A stretch of 64,000 bases of DNA from Neoroseomonas eburnea. GTDB taxonomy: Bacteria > Pseudomonadota > Alphaproteobacteria > Acetobacterales > Acetobacteraceae. Position 1 is the stretch's first letter. Each line of letters begins with the position of its first letter. The translations under genes and the position numbers were made by a program. Below, piece by piece: positions 53,044-60,129 of this stretch. Under the pieces are notes generated by a model. It ran no database searches. It was not told where the DNA came from and was given only the letters and a program-made list of their open reading frames with translations. Location of the stretch: contig NZ_JAAEDL010000022.1 in the NCBI RefSeq assembly GCF_018129005.1, positions 31,344 through 95,343 on the forward strand. The letters run 5' to 3'.

Positions 53044-53072
53044 GCTGTCCAGATGGCGAAAAGTGCTGTCAA
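53044..53072 (-). promoter_or_regulatory. Phage late motif, copy 5 (before terminase)
   Basis: CGCCATCTGGACAGC on the minus strand (53058-53044), with a perfect TTGACA at 53072-53067, again 17 bases upstream of GACAGC. Copies 4 and 5 stand 58 bases apart in the same 181-base gap. Confidence 0.7.
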
Positions 53073-53158
53073 GCGGATGATGTTGTGGATTTGTCTATGA
53101 ATGTGGCTGTGGGCGTTGTGTGGTGCGGTGTGCCCAATCCTGAGACGGGCGGACATGG

Positions 53159-54979
53159 TCACGCCGCGGGCTCCATGTCGTAGCCGCCGAGCGGGGTGCT
53201 GAAACGGCCGGTCACGTGATCGAAGTCCAGCGCGACGCTGGTGCCGCGGCGGCCCCACCGCCGGAAGCGCGCTTTGGTGACGAAAACCTTGCCCTCGTGG
53301 ACGGTCAGCCCGAGGTCCGCCTTGTTCGCCCAATGGGCACTGCCTGCTATGGACAGGAGCGACGGCGGGTCCACCTTCTCGCCGGGCCGCAGAGGTGGCG
53401 GCTTGGCTGGATGGGCCAGTACCCAGACATTGACGCCATGCCGCAGGCCGAAGGCGCGGAGGCGCTGGAGCGCCCGGCCGATGTGGTCCGTCTCGCTCTC
53501 GCCGCGGCGGTCGAAGCTCAGCTCGTTCCACGGGTCGATGAGGAGATCGGTCACGCCGTGCTGGAGTACGGCCGCACGGGTGCGCTCCAGCACCCAATCT
53601 AGCGTCGGCGCGGCATCCTCACTGTCCGGGACGAGCATGATCAGGCGGTCGCCGAGCCACCATTCCGCGTCGGCGAGCTCGCTGTCTGTCATGCCGGCCA
53701 TCTGCGGGCCGCCTCGGAATGGCTTGCCGGTAAGCACCTCGGCGCAGCGCGCGGCGTACTCCTGCCATGGGAGCATTTCCGGCGAGAACACGGCGAAGCG
53801 GCGCCCGTGCTCGCGCATGACGTGGATCATGCTGAAGGTGGCGAAGGCGGTCTTGCCCTGGTTGGGGTACCCGGTGATGACGATGATCCGACCGTCGCCT
53901 GGGAACCGGAACACCTTGTCGCCGGCGCCGGTACCGGTGCTGAGCACGGGTGGCGGGGGCGCGGCGCGGTGCGCAAGCAGGGTGCCCGTAACGACGCGCT
54001 GCACGCCGGCCATCGGGTATGGCTGGGCCGCCTCGATGCACTCGCGGACCCGTTCGGGCCCGTGCTGCCGGAGCGTGTCGTTGCAGTCCTTGCAGCCCTC
54101 CGGCCAAGTGACGATCCAGCAGCGGTGCTTGCCGAGCCGGCGGGCAAGCTCCTCGCGCAGCACGCGGCCGGGCTCATCCATGTCGCCGGCCAGGATGAAC
54201 TTCGCCACCTCGGCGAGCAGGTCGGCATGGGTGTCTAGCGCGGCGAACCGCTTGTCGTCGCGGCGCTTGGGGTCATCCTCGTCACGGAGCTGCGCTGGCG
54301 CGCCGTCGCGGAGGGAGACGATCTGCCGATAGCCCGCTTCGTGGGCCGCCATCACATCGGGCTCGCCCTCGACCCAGACGACCACGTCGGGGCTCGTCAC
54401 TGCGTCGATGTTGAACAGGGTCGGCAAGGTGCCGGGGTCCTGGGCGTGGTTCTTGTCGCGGTCGCGGTACTTGTGGCCCACCACCTCGCCGCGCCAGCGG
54501 TATGGGAAGACGATGGCGGGCCGCTCCTCCTGCGCCTGGGGGAACCATGCGGGCGCGACGAACAGCCCGAATGCGTCCACCGTCTCGGCGCTGATGCCGC
54601 GCTCCTCAGCCCAGCGGTACAGCGTCTCGGGGCGGGCAATGGCCTCGGGCTGGTACTGCCGGGGCGGCTTCGCCGGCTCGCGCTGCCGCTGTACGCCGCT
54701 TCGCGGCGCGGCGATGCGCCCGCTGCCAGGCACGATGGCGCTGCCGGGACACTTGCCGCGATGGCACTGCCACACCGCGCCGGCGCCGTCATCGTCCACG
54801 TGCAGCGACAGGGAGGCCTCGCGCGTGGTTCCGCCGCCGCAGGCCGGGCACAGGAGCTTGACCGTGCCGCCCGGCGAGGGGAGCTGCGCACGGCCGAGCG
54901 CGATGCCGGCCTCGGCGAGGATGTCGGGGAGGCTGTCCCCGACGAGAAACGGCCTGGACGGGTCTGGACGGTAGGCCAT
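53159..54979 (-). CDS. Phage primase-helicase (T7 gp4-like)
   Basis: A 606-residue bifunctional replication enzyme. A zinc finger uses Cys44, 47, 72 and 77 (CPACGG...CHRGKC); a TOPRIM-type primase core includes WVEGEPDVMAAHEAG near residue 200; the DnaB-like helicase starts with GYPNQGKTAFA near 373 and includes LIDPWNELSFDRR and VLAHPAKPP. It should unwind DNA and prime the lagging strand. ATG 54979 overlaps the preceding stop (ATGA). No phage DNA polymerase is seen in the window. Confidence 0.9.
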   Translation of the reverse strand: MAYRPDPSRPFLVGDSLPDILAEAGIALGRAQLPSPGGTVKLLCPACGGGTTREASLSLHVDDDGAGAVWQCHRGKCPGSAIVPGSGRIAAPRSGVQRQREPAKPPRQYQPEAIARPETLYRWAEERGISAETVDAFGLFVAPAWFPQAQEERPAIVFPYRWRGEVVGHKYRDRDKNHAQDPGTLPTLFNIDAVTSPDVVVWVEGEPDVMAAHEAGYRQIVSLRDGAPAQLRDEDDPKRRDDKRFAALDTHADLLAEVAKFILAGDMDEPGRVLREELARRLGKHRCWIVTWPEGCKDCNDTLRQHGPERVRECIEAAQPYPMAGVQRVVTGTLLAHRAAPPPPVLSTGTGAGDKVFRFPGDGRIIVITGYPNQGKTAFATFSMIHVMREHGRRFAVFSPEMLPWQEYAARCAEVLTGKPFRGGPQMAGMTDSELADAEWWLGDRLIMLVPDSEDAAPTLDWVLERTRAAVLQHGVTDLLIDPWNELSFDRRGESETDHIGRALQRLRAFGLRHGVNVWVLAHPAKPPPLRPGEKVDPPSLLSIAGSAHWANKADLGLTVHEGKVFVTKARFRRWGRRGTSVALDFDHVTGRFSTPLGGYDMEPAA

Positions 54980-55758
54980 CAGACCGGCATCCCACCTGAG
55001 AAGCGGATTTCGTCCTGCGGTGGCGGTCGGCGTGGCAGGCGCTCGACCTCGGTCCGGCACCAGTTCCGCCAGGTCGCTGGCCAGTCGAGCTTCGCGCCGT
55101 CCTTGCCGGCCTTGGCGTGCCAGTAGTCGCGGAACCGCTCGGCCACGGCGTCGGGATCGAGGCCGAGCTGCCGGGCGAAGGCGCGTTCGCGGTCACTGGG
55201 CTGCCAGTCGGGCGGCAGGCGGGTTCCTCGTCGGGCCGCAGGCGGGTCTTTCTTTGACCCCGAACGAAGTGAGGGGGTTTCTTTCTCTTCTCTCCATCCT
55301 CCATCCTCCATCTGCGGAGCGATTTCCGACTTTTGCGGAACCAGAGGCCCATCAGGTGGCGCCGGTGGGGAACTCCCTCCGGCGTCATCGTCATCCGGTT
55401 CCGAACTCGCCCCTCTTGAGCCGAGGTAGGTTCGGAACTCATCTGGGATGGGGTGAAGCGAGTTCGGCTTCTTGGGGCGCTGGAATTTGGCAAAGTTCCG
55501 AACCGCTCCGTACTGCCGGCCGTCCACGGTGTAGGCCCGGATCATGTCAGCGGCGACGAGTTCCGCCAGCAGGGCGGGCACATCGACATTGTCCACCGGC
55601 AGAATGCGCATCTTGAGAGTGACGGGTTTCCACTCGAACGCCCCCTGGTCGTCGCATTCGGTCCAAATGCCGATCCACAGGATGCGCGCGAGCGGCGAGA
55701 CGGTGACGAAAGCCTCGTCCGTGAACAGTCCTGGGTGGACGCTGCGAATGCGGGCCAT
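54979..55758 (-). CDS. Phage replication-initiation-like protein
   Basis: A 259-residue protein. The N-terminal 110 residues (RIRSVHPGLFTDEAFVTVSP, LARILWIGIWTECDDQGAFEW, MIRAYTVDGRQYGAVRNFAKF) form the winged-helix-type domain common to phage replisome organisers. A polar linker follows, then a helical C-terminus (DWPATWRNWCRTEVERL) like those that bind the helicase. Next to the primase-helicase it probably starts phage replication. It overlaps both neighbours by 4 bases or less. Confidence 0.8.
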   Translation of the reverse strand: MARIRSVHPGLFTDEAFVTVSPLARILWIGIWTECDDQGAFEWKPVTLKMRILPVDNVDVPALLAELVAADMIRAYTVDGRQYGAVRNFAKFQRPKKPNSLHPIPDEFRTYLGSRGASSEPDDDDAGGSSPPAPPDGPLVPQKSEIAPQMEDGGWREEKETPSLRSGSKKDPPAARRGTRLPPDWQPSDRERAFARQLGLDPDAVAERFRDYWHAKAGKDGAKLDWPATWRNWCRTEVERLPRRPPPQDEIRFSGGMPV

Positions 55759-55940
55759 CAGACGCGAGGCTCCCTACGGTGCAGGATGAACAGGGCTTGG
55801 CAGTCGCCCCAGGTGAGGCAGTCCGGGCCGCGCCGCGCGGCATCGGTGACGAAGTCGGGGGCTGGCGGATCGCCAGCGCCGATAAGGTCAAGCGCGCATT
55901 CCCACGCGCGGCGCGCCACGATGAGAGGGACGGCCTTCAT
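55758..55940 (-). CDS. Small phage protein, 60 residues
   Basis: A short gene (ARRAWECALDLIGAGDPPAP, then CLTWGDCQALFILHRREPRV) with 4-base overlaps at both ends. Two Cys and one Trp lie in the second half. The overlaps support its reality; no function recognised. Confidence 0.62.
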   Translation of the reverse strand: MKAVPLIVARRAWECALDLIGAGDPPAPDFVTDAARRGPDCLTWGDCQALFILHRREPRV

Positions 55941-56317
55941 CGCCCATCTCCCTCCGCCCAGATCGTGCTGCCGCGCTGCCGCTTGCCGCGCAGGTAGCGC
56001 AGGTAGCGCAGGTTGTTGCGAAATGACTTCCGCACCGGTCTGGCCTTCATGCCTGCCGATGCGGCGGTGATGGCAGGGGTGTCGGGCAGGATCGTCACGA
56101 TGATGGCCGTGTCCGGCGCCCAGACGACGCGCACGGGGACCTCGCCGACGCTGGCCAGCCAGATTTCCTTGCCGCCCGGCCTCGTGGCGAGCAGCAGGGC
56201 GCGGCGCTCGACGACGGCGAGCAGGAGGGCGTTCCATTCGTCGCGGCGGAGGGTCCGGCCGAGGCGCTGGCGGGCGCGCTCGATGGCGTGGTCGGTGACG
56301 TGCGGGATGTCGCTCAT
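55937..56317 (-). CDS. Phage protein with DUF4258-like domain
   Basis: A 126-residue protein. The first 85 residues (HVTDHAIERARQRLGRTL, then EIWLASVGEVPVRVVWAPDT, AIIVTILP) resemble the small alpha/beta domains of DUF4258 or toxin-like families with a conserved His-Ala and Arg pair. The basic tail (RNNLRYLRYLRGKRQRG) could bind nucleic acid. Start and stop overlap the neighbours. Role unknown. Confidence 0.62.
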   Translation of the reverse strand: MSDIPHVTDHAIERARQRLGRTLRRDEWNALLLAVVERRALLLATRPGGKEIWLASVGEVPVRVVWAPDTAIIVTILPDTPAITAASAGMKARPVRKSFRNNLRYLRYLRGKRQRGSTIWAEGDGR

Positions 56318-56553
56318 CGGACGGCTCGCTCCCGCTGCTCGCGCCGGTATTCCTCCCGCCAGCGGAGCACCCGGGCGCGCTCGCGGCCCGTGCGGGCCTT
56401 GGCGACGATCTCGCGGCGGCGGGCGCGGCGTTCGAGGATGGCTTGGGCGATATGCGACCACCACGCGCCGGCGGCGCGGCAGTCCCAGACGAACTGGTCC
56501 TCCCAGCGGGAGAGACGGATGCGGCCGGCGTTGACGTCCTCCCAGAAGGTCAT
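56314..56553 (-). CDS. Small basic phage protein, 79 residues
   Basis: The protein MTFWEDVNAGRIRLSRWEDQ, with WDCRAAGAWWSHIAQAILE and a very basic helix after it (many Arg), suggests nucleic-acid binding. It overlaps the RuvC-like gene by 4 bases (ATGA) and the next gene similarly. A longer upstream frame is a shadow of the resolvase. Confidence 0.65.
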   Translation of the reverse strand: MTFWEDVNAGRIRLSRWEDQFVWDCRAAGAWWSHIAQAILERRARRREIVAKARTGRERARVLRWREEYRREQRERAVR

Positions 56554-57023
56554 GGAGGAGCCCCCAGCGCATGGTGCAGCAGGACCATGGCGTCCGCCGC
56601 GTTGTCGTCGGCGGGGTCGAAGCCGTTGCCGCGGCACCAAGCCATGACGGCCTCCTTCGCTTCGGACCGACCGCCGAAGCGCGCGCGGCCCAGGACGGAA
56701 CGCCGCGCCACGTCGGCACGGACCAGGCTCGCCGGCAGGCTGCGGCGATAGGCGAGCAGCAGGAGCACTGCATGCAGGCCGAACTGGTGCTCGGCCGTGC
56801 GGCCATGCGTCTGTGCTTGGACGGGCAGCGGCGCCTCGGCGACAATCCGGCTGGGCTGGTGCAGGTCCAGCAGATCGGCCACGGCATCGACGCAGGCGGC
56901 GAACACCGCGCCGGGCTCGCGGCCGACCAGGTGCACCACGCCGCATTGCGCGCGCCGGCCGGGCGCGCCGAACGCCCAGCCAAGCCGTGTCGCCAGGTCG
57001 AGGGCGAGGACGCCGCCGGCCAT
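56550..57023 (-). CDS. RuvC-like Holliday-junction resolvase
   Basis: A 157-residue RNase-H-fold nuclease: LALDLATRLGWAFG with the first acidic residue, IVAEAPLP with the second, and DNAADAMVLLHHAL with the final Asp pair. These four acidic positions are the RuvC pattern. It cuts branched phage DNA before packaging. ATG 57023 overlaps the preceding stop (ATGA). Confidence 0.85.
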   Translation of the reverse strand: MAGGVLALDLATRLGWAFGAPGRRAQCGVVHLVGREPGAVFAACVDAVADLLDLHQPSRIVAEAPLPVQAQTHGRTAEHQFGLHAVLLLLAYRRSLPASLVRADVARRSVLGRARFGGRSEAKEAVMAWCRGNGFDPADDNAADAMVLLHHALGAPP

Positions 57024-57571
57024 CACGCGGCGGGCCGGTCTTCCGGGTGGCCGCCCTTGCCCTTCCGGCCCTTCTTCGGCGTCCCGGTCCGCAGCCCCTC
57101 GACGATGTCCGCCTGGCCGCGGGCCCAGCCGGCATCCCACCGCGCGGCGAACAGCGTGCCGGGGGGATAGGGGTTGGCGTCGCGCGCCGCGCCGGAATGG
57201 CCTTCGTCGTAGCCCGCCTCCTCGGCGGCCCATTCCGCATGCTGGGCGGTGGCCTTCTCGGATGGCTTCTGGTCGTCGGTCGCGCCGAACAGCTCCGCCT
57301 GCGTGCCGAGCGGCTTGCCCATCCATTCGGAGTAGCGGGAGAGATTGCGGAACCGCTGCGCTATGGTCGCGCTCTCCATCCGCGACAGCACCAGCGCCTC
57401 ATCCATGTCGGCGAGGGCGACGCCGGCCGCCTTGGCGCGCTTCCGGGCAGCCTTGCGCAGGTCGCGCGCCTTCTCGAGCTGCCGATCCGCCTCGACACAG
57501 GCGCGCAGGTGTTCGAGGAACTGCTCGGGCTCGATAGTCGGGGGACCGTTGGTCTTGCTCTTGCGGGCCAT
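57023..57571 (-). CDS. Phage protein with RMF-like C-terminal motif
   Basis: A 182-residue protein. The first part is a charged helix pair (ADRQLEKARDLRKAARKRAK). Around residues 125-165 it has GYDEGHSGAARDANPYPPG, then ARWDAGWARG, close to the pattern of ribosome modulation factor and CrpP-like small proteins (G-Y-x2-G...NPY...W..GW). GGAGAG precedes ATG 57571, better than the ATG 12 bases upstream. A ribosome- or enzyme-modulating role is only a guess. Confidence 0.62.
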   Translation of the reverse strand: MARKSKTNGPPTIEPEQFLEHLRACVEADRQLEKARDLRKAARKRAKAAGVALADMDEALVLSRMESATIAQRFRNLSRYSEWMGKPLGTQAELFGATDDQKPSEKATAQHAEWAAEEAGYDEGHSGAARDANPYPPGTLFAARWDAGWARGQADIVEGLRTGTPKKGRKGKGGHPEDRPAA

Positions 57572-57626
57572 GCGGCTCTCCATGTCAGCGCCGCGCCGCC
57601 GCCCGCGGCGCAGCAGGGCGTGCAGG

Positions 57627-57893
57627 TCAGTCGGGCGGCTGGACGAAGACGATCCGCGCGTGGTCGGCGCACCAGGCGCATCCGGGCGCGGCGACCGGAG
57701 CGGCGCAGAACAGCGGCGGCCGGCCGGTTTGCAGGATCCACCTGCAGGTGGCGTACCGGGTGCCCGCGATGGGCTGCATGTTGATCAGGGTGAGGGGATC
57801 GAGCCGGCGATGCCGCTGGCGTTGCGCCTCGGAGGTGCGCAGGCGCTGCAGCGTGCTGTGGCGATGCGGATATTCCCAGACCGCCGCCTTCAC
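57627..57893 (-). CDS. GcrA-like zinc-type small phage protein
   Basis: An 88-residue protein from GTG 57893, which overlaps the upstream stop (GTGA). The C-terminal half has TCRWILQTGRPPLFCAAPV and CAWCADHARIVF, the C-x-W...F-C...W-C-x2-H pattern of the GcrA cell-cycle regulator C-terminus. The DNA-contacting N-terminal helix-turn-helix of GcrA is absent. ATG 57779 would leave 50 residues of the domain alone. Confidence 0.6.
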   Translation of the reverse strand: MKAAVWEYPHRHSTLQRLRTSEAQRQRHRRLDPLTLINMQPIAGTRYATCRWILQTGRPPLFCAAPVAAPGCAWCADHARIVFVQPPD

Positions 57894-58249
57894 AGCGCGA
57901 GCCGTCCCTGGCGGCGCGGCGGGGCCGGGGGCTTGAGGTGGAGGACGGGCCGGATGGCCTTGCGGGCCTTGCTGCGCGCGCGCCGGTGCCGCTCCAGGTC
58001 GGCGGCGAGCCGCGCGGCTTCCTCGGCGTGCATGGCGGCCTTGGCGCGACGGATCGCGTCGGCCTCGTGCGCCTGGACGGAGGCGGCCTCGCCCCACCAG
58101 TAGGCCTCGATGCGGCGGGTGGAGAGGCCGAGCCGGGAGGCGGCCAGATGGACGGCGCGCTTGACGCTGCCGGACTGCGCGCGCTCGGCGCGCACGATGG
58201 CGCGGACGGCCTCCGTGCACTCCTCCAAGACAGCGCGCGCGGGGTTCAT
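57890..58249 (-). CDS. Helical basic phage protein, early gene
   Basis: A 119-residue protein: CTEAVRAIVRAERAQSGSVK, RRIEAYWWGEAASVQAHEAD, then an Arg/Ala-rich helix. The SVKRAVHLAASRLGLSTRRIEAYW part reads like a helix-turn-helix that may bind DNA. It is the first gene of the long leftward block after the Cro-like gene, 343 bases downstream of it. Confidence 0.62.
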   Translation of the reverse strand: MNPARAVLEECTEAVRAIVRAERAQSGSVKRAVHLAASRLGLSTRRIEAYWWGEAASVQAHEADAIRRAKAAMHAEEAARLAADLERHRRARSKARKAIRPVLHLKPPAPPRRQGRLAL

Positions 58250-58329
58250 GCCCGTGCTCCGGGGCGGGCGGCCCGGTGACGGATGCCGGCGCCGTGATAG
58301 CGTCCCTGCGCCCGGAGGAGGGGCAGGGA

Positions 58330-58587
58330 ATGAAGCTCACGATGATCCTCGCCGCGATGGCGGTGGCTGTGGGGGGGTGCCAGACGCCGGAGGAACGCTT
58401 GGCCGGCTACCGGGATCGGTGCCAGCGCGAATACGGCTTCACGCCGGGCACCGACGCCTTCGGGAACTGCCTGATGCAGCAGGAGAACCAGCGGCAGCGG
58501 CGCATCGACGCGGTGCTGGCTGCACCGGCGCCTGTGACCCCGGCCCCGCAGCCGATCTTCATCCCGCCGGTCTACGTGCCGCGATGA
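58330..58587 (+). CDS. Lipoprotein, probable lysogenic-conversion (moron) gene
   Basis: An 85-residue exported lipoprotein: signal peptide MKLTMILAAMAVAVGGC with lipobox, then RLAGYRDRCQREYGFTPGTD with paired Cys and a proline-rich end (FIPPVYVPR). GGAGG stands about 11 bases before ATG 58330. It lies on the strand opposite to the early operon that surrounds it, which is typical of independently expressed host-modifying cargo. Function unknown; an envelope effect is likely. Confidence 0.75.
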   Translation: MKLTMILAAMAVAVGGCQTPEERLAGYRDRCQREYGFTPGTDAFGNCLMQQENQRQRRIDAVLAAPAPVTPAPQPIFIPPVYVPR

Positions 58588-58592
58588 GCGCA

Positions 58593-58862
58593 TCACACCA
58601 CCCCAGCAGCCGGTTGACCTGCCGTCGCCGGGCGACGACCGCGAGGCAGTGGCGGTACAGCCTGTTTGGGCTTGCCTTTCGCGAGCACCTCAAGCGTCAC
58701 GCCCAACATGCCTTGCCTGGCCGCGAGCGCCGCGACCTGGACCCACGCAGAGGGCGGGATGCCGTGGCGACGCCAATCAGAGATGCGGCTGCGATGCCGC
58801 CCGACCCCCCGCGCGACAGCGTCTATGCCGCCCAGGCGGGCGATGATCTCCGTATGGTCCAT
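58593..58862 (-). CDS. Cro-like DNA-binding protein
   Basis: An 89-residue protein whose first 55 residues form a YdaS/Cro-type helix-turn-helix (IIARLGGIDAVARGVGRHRS, RISDWRRHGIPPSAWVQV). It is transcribed away from the CI-like gene, the standard arrangement of a lysis-lysogeny switch. Its promoter (58869-58897) ends 6 bases before the ATG, so the message probably starts at or next to the start codon (leaderless). Confidence 0.82.
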   Translation of the reverse strand: MDHTEIIARLGGIDAVARGVGRHRSRISDWRRHGIPPSAWVQVAALAARQGMLGVTLEVLAKGKPKQAVPPLPRGRRPATAGQPAAGVV

Positions 58863-58868
58863 GCGCGA

Positions 58869-58897
58869 GAGTTAGCGCGATGATCGCGCAAATTCAA
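58869..58897 (-). promoter_or_regulatory. Leftward early promoter with operator between -35 and -10
   Basis: On the minus strand TTGAAT (-35, 58897-58892), a 17-base spacer TTGCGCGATCATCGCGC (58891-58875) and TAACTC (-10, 58874-58869). The spacer is a palindrome (GCGCGATcATCGCGC). The same palindrome in the same place occurs at 60075-60103, so both early operons should be shut by the same repressor. Confidence 0.72.
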
Positions 58898-58948
58898 CCG
58901 CAGTCTTCACCGTGGAATTGCGCGGCCAGCGCTTCTATTCCGAGACGC

Positions 58949-59365
58949 ATGGTCAAGGCGGCTGATTTCGAGCCTGAGGAAGCGCTCAAGATCCAAGAGC
59001 AGCAGGGCCAGCGCCTGACCCGCTTGCGCGCCCGCCTCGGGTTCGATCAGAACGACGCAGCCAAGCTGGGAATGATCGACAGAGACGCATGGGGCCGGAT
59101 GGAGCGAGGCACAGCCAAGATCAATCCGATCGCGCTGCACCGCTTCATCGCGGCGGTCACGGCCACCGGCGCGGGCGTGACCGCGGAATACGTCATCACC
59201 GGCAGGTTGGTTGGCTTAGACGACGACCTAATTCGCGAGCTGCTTGAGGCCGAGGCACTTGAGAAGCACGGGCTTCCAGTGGACACCGCTTTGTCCACGG
59301 GGAAGAAGCCTCGGGGCAGGAAGCGGCGAAAAAGCATGCACGGCACACCCACTTCGGGGCTGTGA
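58949..59365 (+). CDS. CI-like XRE-family phage repressor
   Basis: A 138-residue helix-turn-helix protein: GQRLTRLRARLGFDQNDAAKL and GMIDRDAWGRMERGTAKINP form the recognition region (residues about 20-65), then a short C-terminal part with LLEAEALEKHG and a basic tail (KKPRGRKRRK). It lacks the peptidase domain of lambda CI, so it is probably not cut by RecA. It faces the Cro-like gene and likely binds the palindromes at 58875 and 60081. ATG 58949 fits the domain better than an upstream ATG at 58880, whose added segment has no pattern. Confidence 0.78.
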   Translation: MVKAADFEPEEALKIQEQQGQRLTRLRARLGFDQNDAAKLGMIDRDAWGRMERGTAKINPIALHRFIAAVTATGAGVTAEYVITGRLVGLDDDLIRELLEAEALEKHGLPVDTALSTGKKPRGRKRRKSMHGTPTSGL

Positions 59366-59554
59366 ACCGCAGTTCTTTACCCTCGTTCATGGCCCCTCCC
59401 GCTGCGTGAACATACAGAGAACATGCCGGCCGCGGGCACGCCATGCAAGGATGATTTCCTAGACGCCATGAGACACAATGCCTAGTAGGAGGCGGAGACG
59501 GCGGGCACTACACAGCCCAGAGTTTCGGCGCCGCCACCAGGCGGTGAGGGTGGC
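59366..59554. other. Gap between repressor and membrane protein
   Basis: These 189 bases, of lower GC content than most of the window, separate two convergent genes. I see no gene, clear hairpin with T run, or repeat here. Confidence 0.4.
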
Positions 59555-59953
59555 CTAAGCCTCCAGCCCGCGCAGGTACCAGGCGACAGCCGCCAAGCAT
59601 GCGCCGATCACCCCGAGCACTAGCCCCAGATCGCGCGTGGTGTCGTAGCGGTCGGACGAGATGGCGAAGAGCGCGCCGACTGCCAGTGCAGCCCCGCCAA
59701 TAGCGAGCAGGCCTCGCGCCAGTTTCGCCGTGTCGTATTCGGCTCTGCCCTCCTCCGCGGTCACTCGCCTCGCGCTCAGGAAGGCCGCAATAACAGCACC
59801 GGCCGGAAGCCCCAGAGCGGCGATCCACATCCAATCTTCGGCCTGCGGATAACCGCTGCTCAGGCGGTAGAGCGTTCCCGAAGTGGCCCGCCCGATTGCC
59901 CTCGCAAGCAGCAACAGCACCACGGAAAGGCCTATCCCCAGCACCGTCTTCAT
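59555..59953 (-). CDS. Four-helix membrane protein, probable moron
   Basis: A 132-residue membrane protein with about four hydrophobic helices (VLGIGLSVVLLLLARAIG, MWIAALGLPAGAVIAAFLSA, LLAIGGAALAVGALFAIS, LVLGVIGACLAAVAWYL). It stands apart from the phage operons between the repressor and the rightward early promoter. Such genes in prophages often block entry of other phages, but no family is recognised. Confidence 0.66.
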   Translation of the reverse strand: MKTVLGIGLSVVLLLLARAIGRATSGTLYRLSSGYPQAEDWMWIAALGLPAGAVIAAFLSARRVTAEEGRAEYDTAKLARGLLAIGGAALAVGALFAISSDRYDTTRDLGLVLGVIGACLAAVAWYLRGLEA

Positions 59954-60046
59954 TGCTTGCTCCGTGATCTGCCGGATCAGAAGCTAACTCGTCCCCTCGC
60001 GGAGCTGGGAGCGGTCGCGAGCGAGGGCCGATTGGGCGTGCACCAT

Positions 60047-60103
60047 AAAAGTGCGTTCATCACGCTTTTTAGTCTTGATTTTGCGCGATGATCGCTCTTA
60101 TCT
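60047..60103 (+). promoter_or_regulatory. Rightward early promoter with operator
   Basis: TTGATT (-35, 60075-60080), a 17-base spacer TTGCGCGATGATCGCTC (60081-60097) and TTATCT (-10, 60098-60103). The spacer matches the palindrome in the leftward promoter at 58875-58891. Just upstream AAAAGTG...CGCTTTT (60047-60069) can form a weak stem, which could be a terminator or another site. The first gene has a strong AAGGAGGAG ribosome site. Confidence 0.75.
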
Positions 60104-60129
60104 CCCCTCCACCCCAAGGAGGAGCGGAG

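Noticed and set aside
52981..53158. A small gene in the gap before the small terminase
   Set aside because: Short frames here have no ribosome site or recognisable pattern; the gap holds two regulatory motifs instead.
60088..60129. ATG 60088 as the start of the first rightward early gene
   Set aside because: It lies inside the promoter/operator; ATG 60130 has a strong ribosome site.
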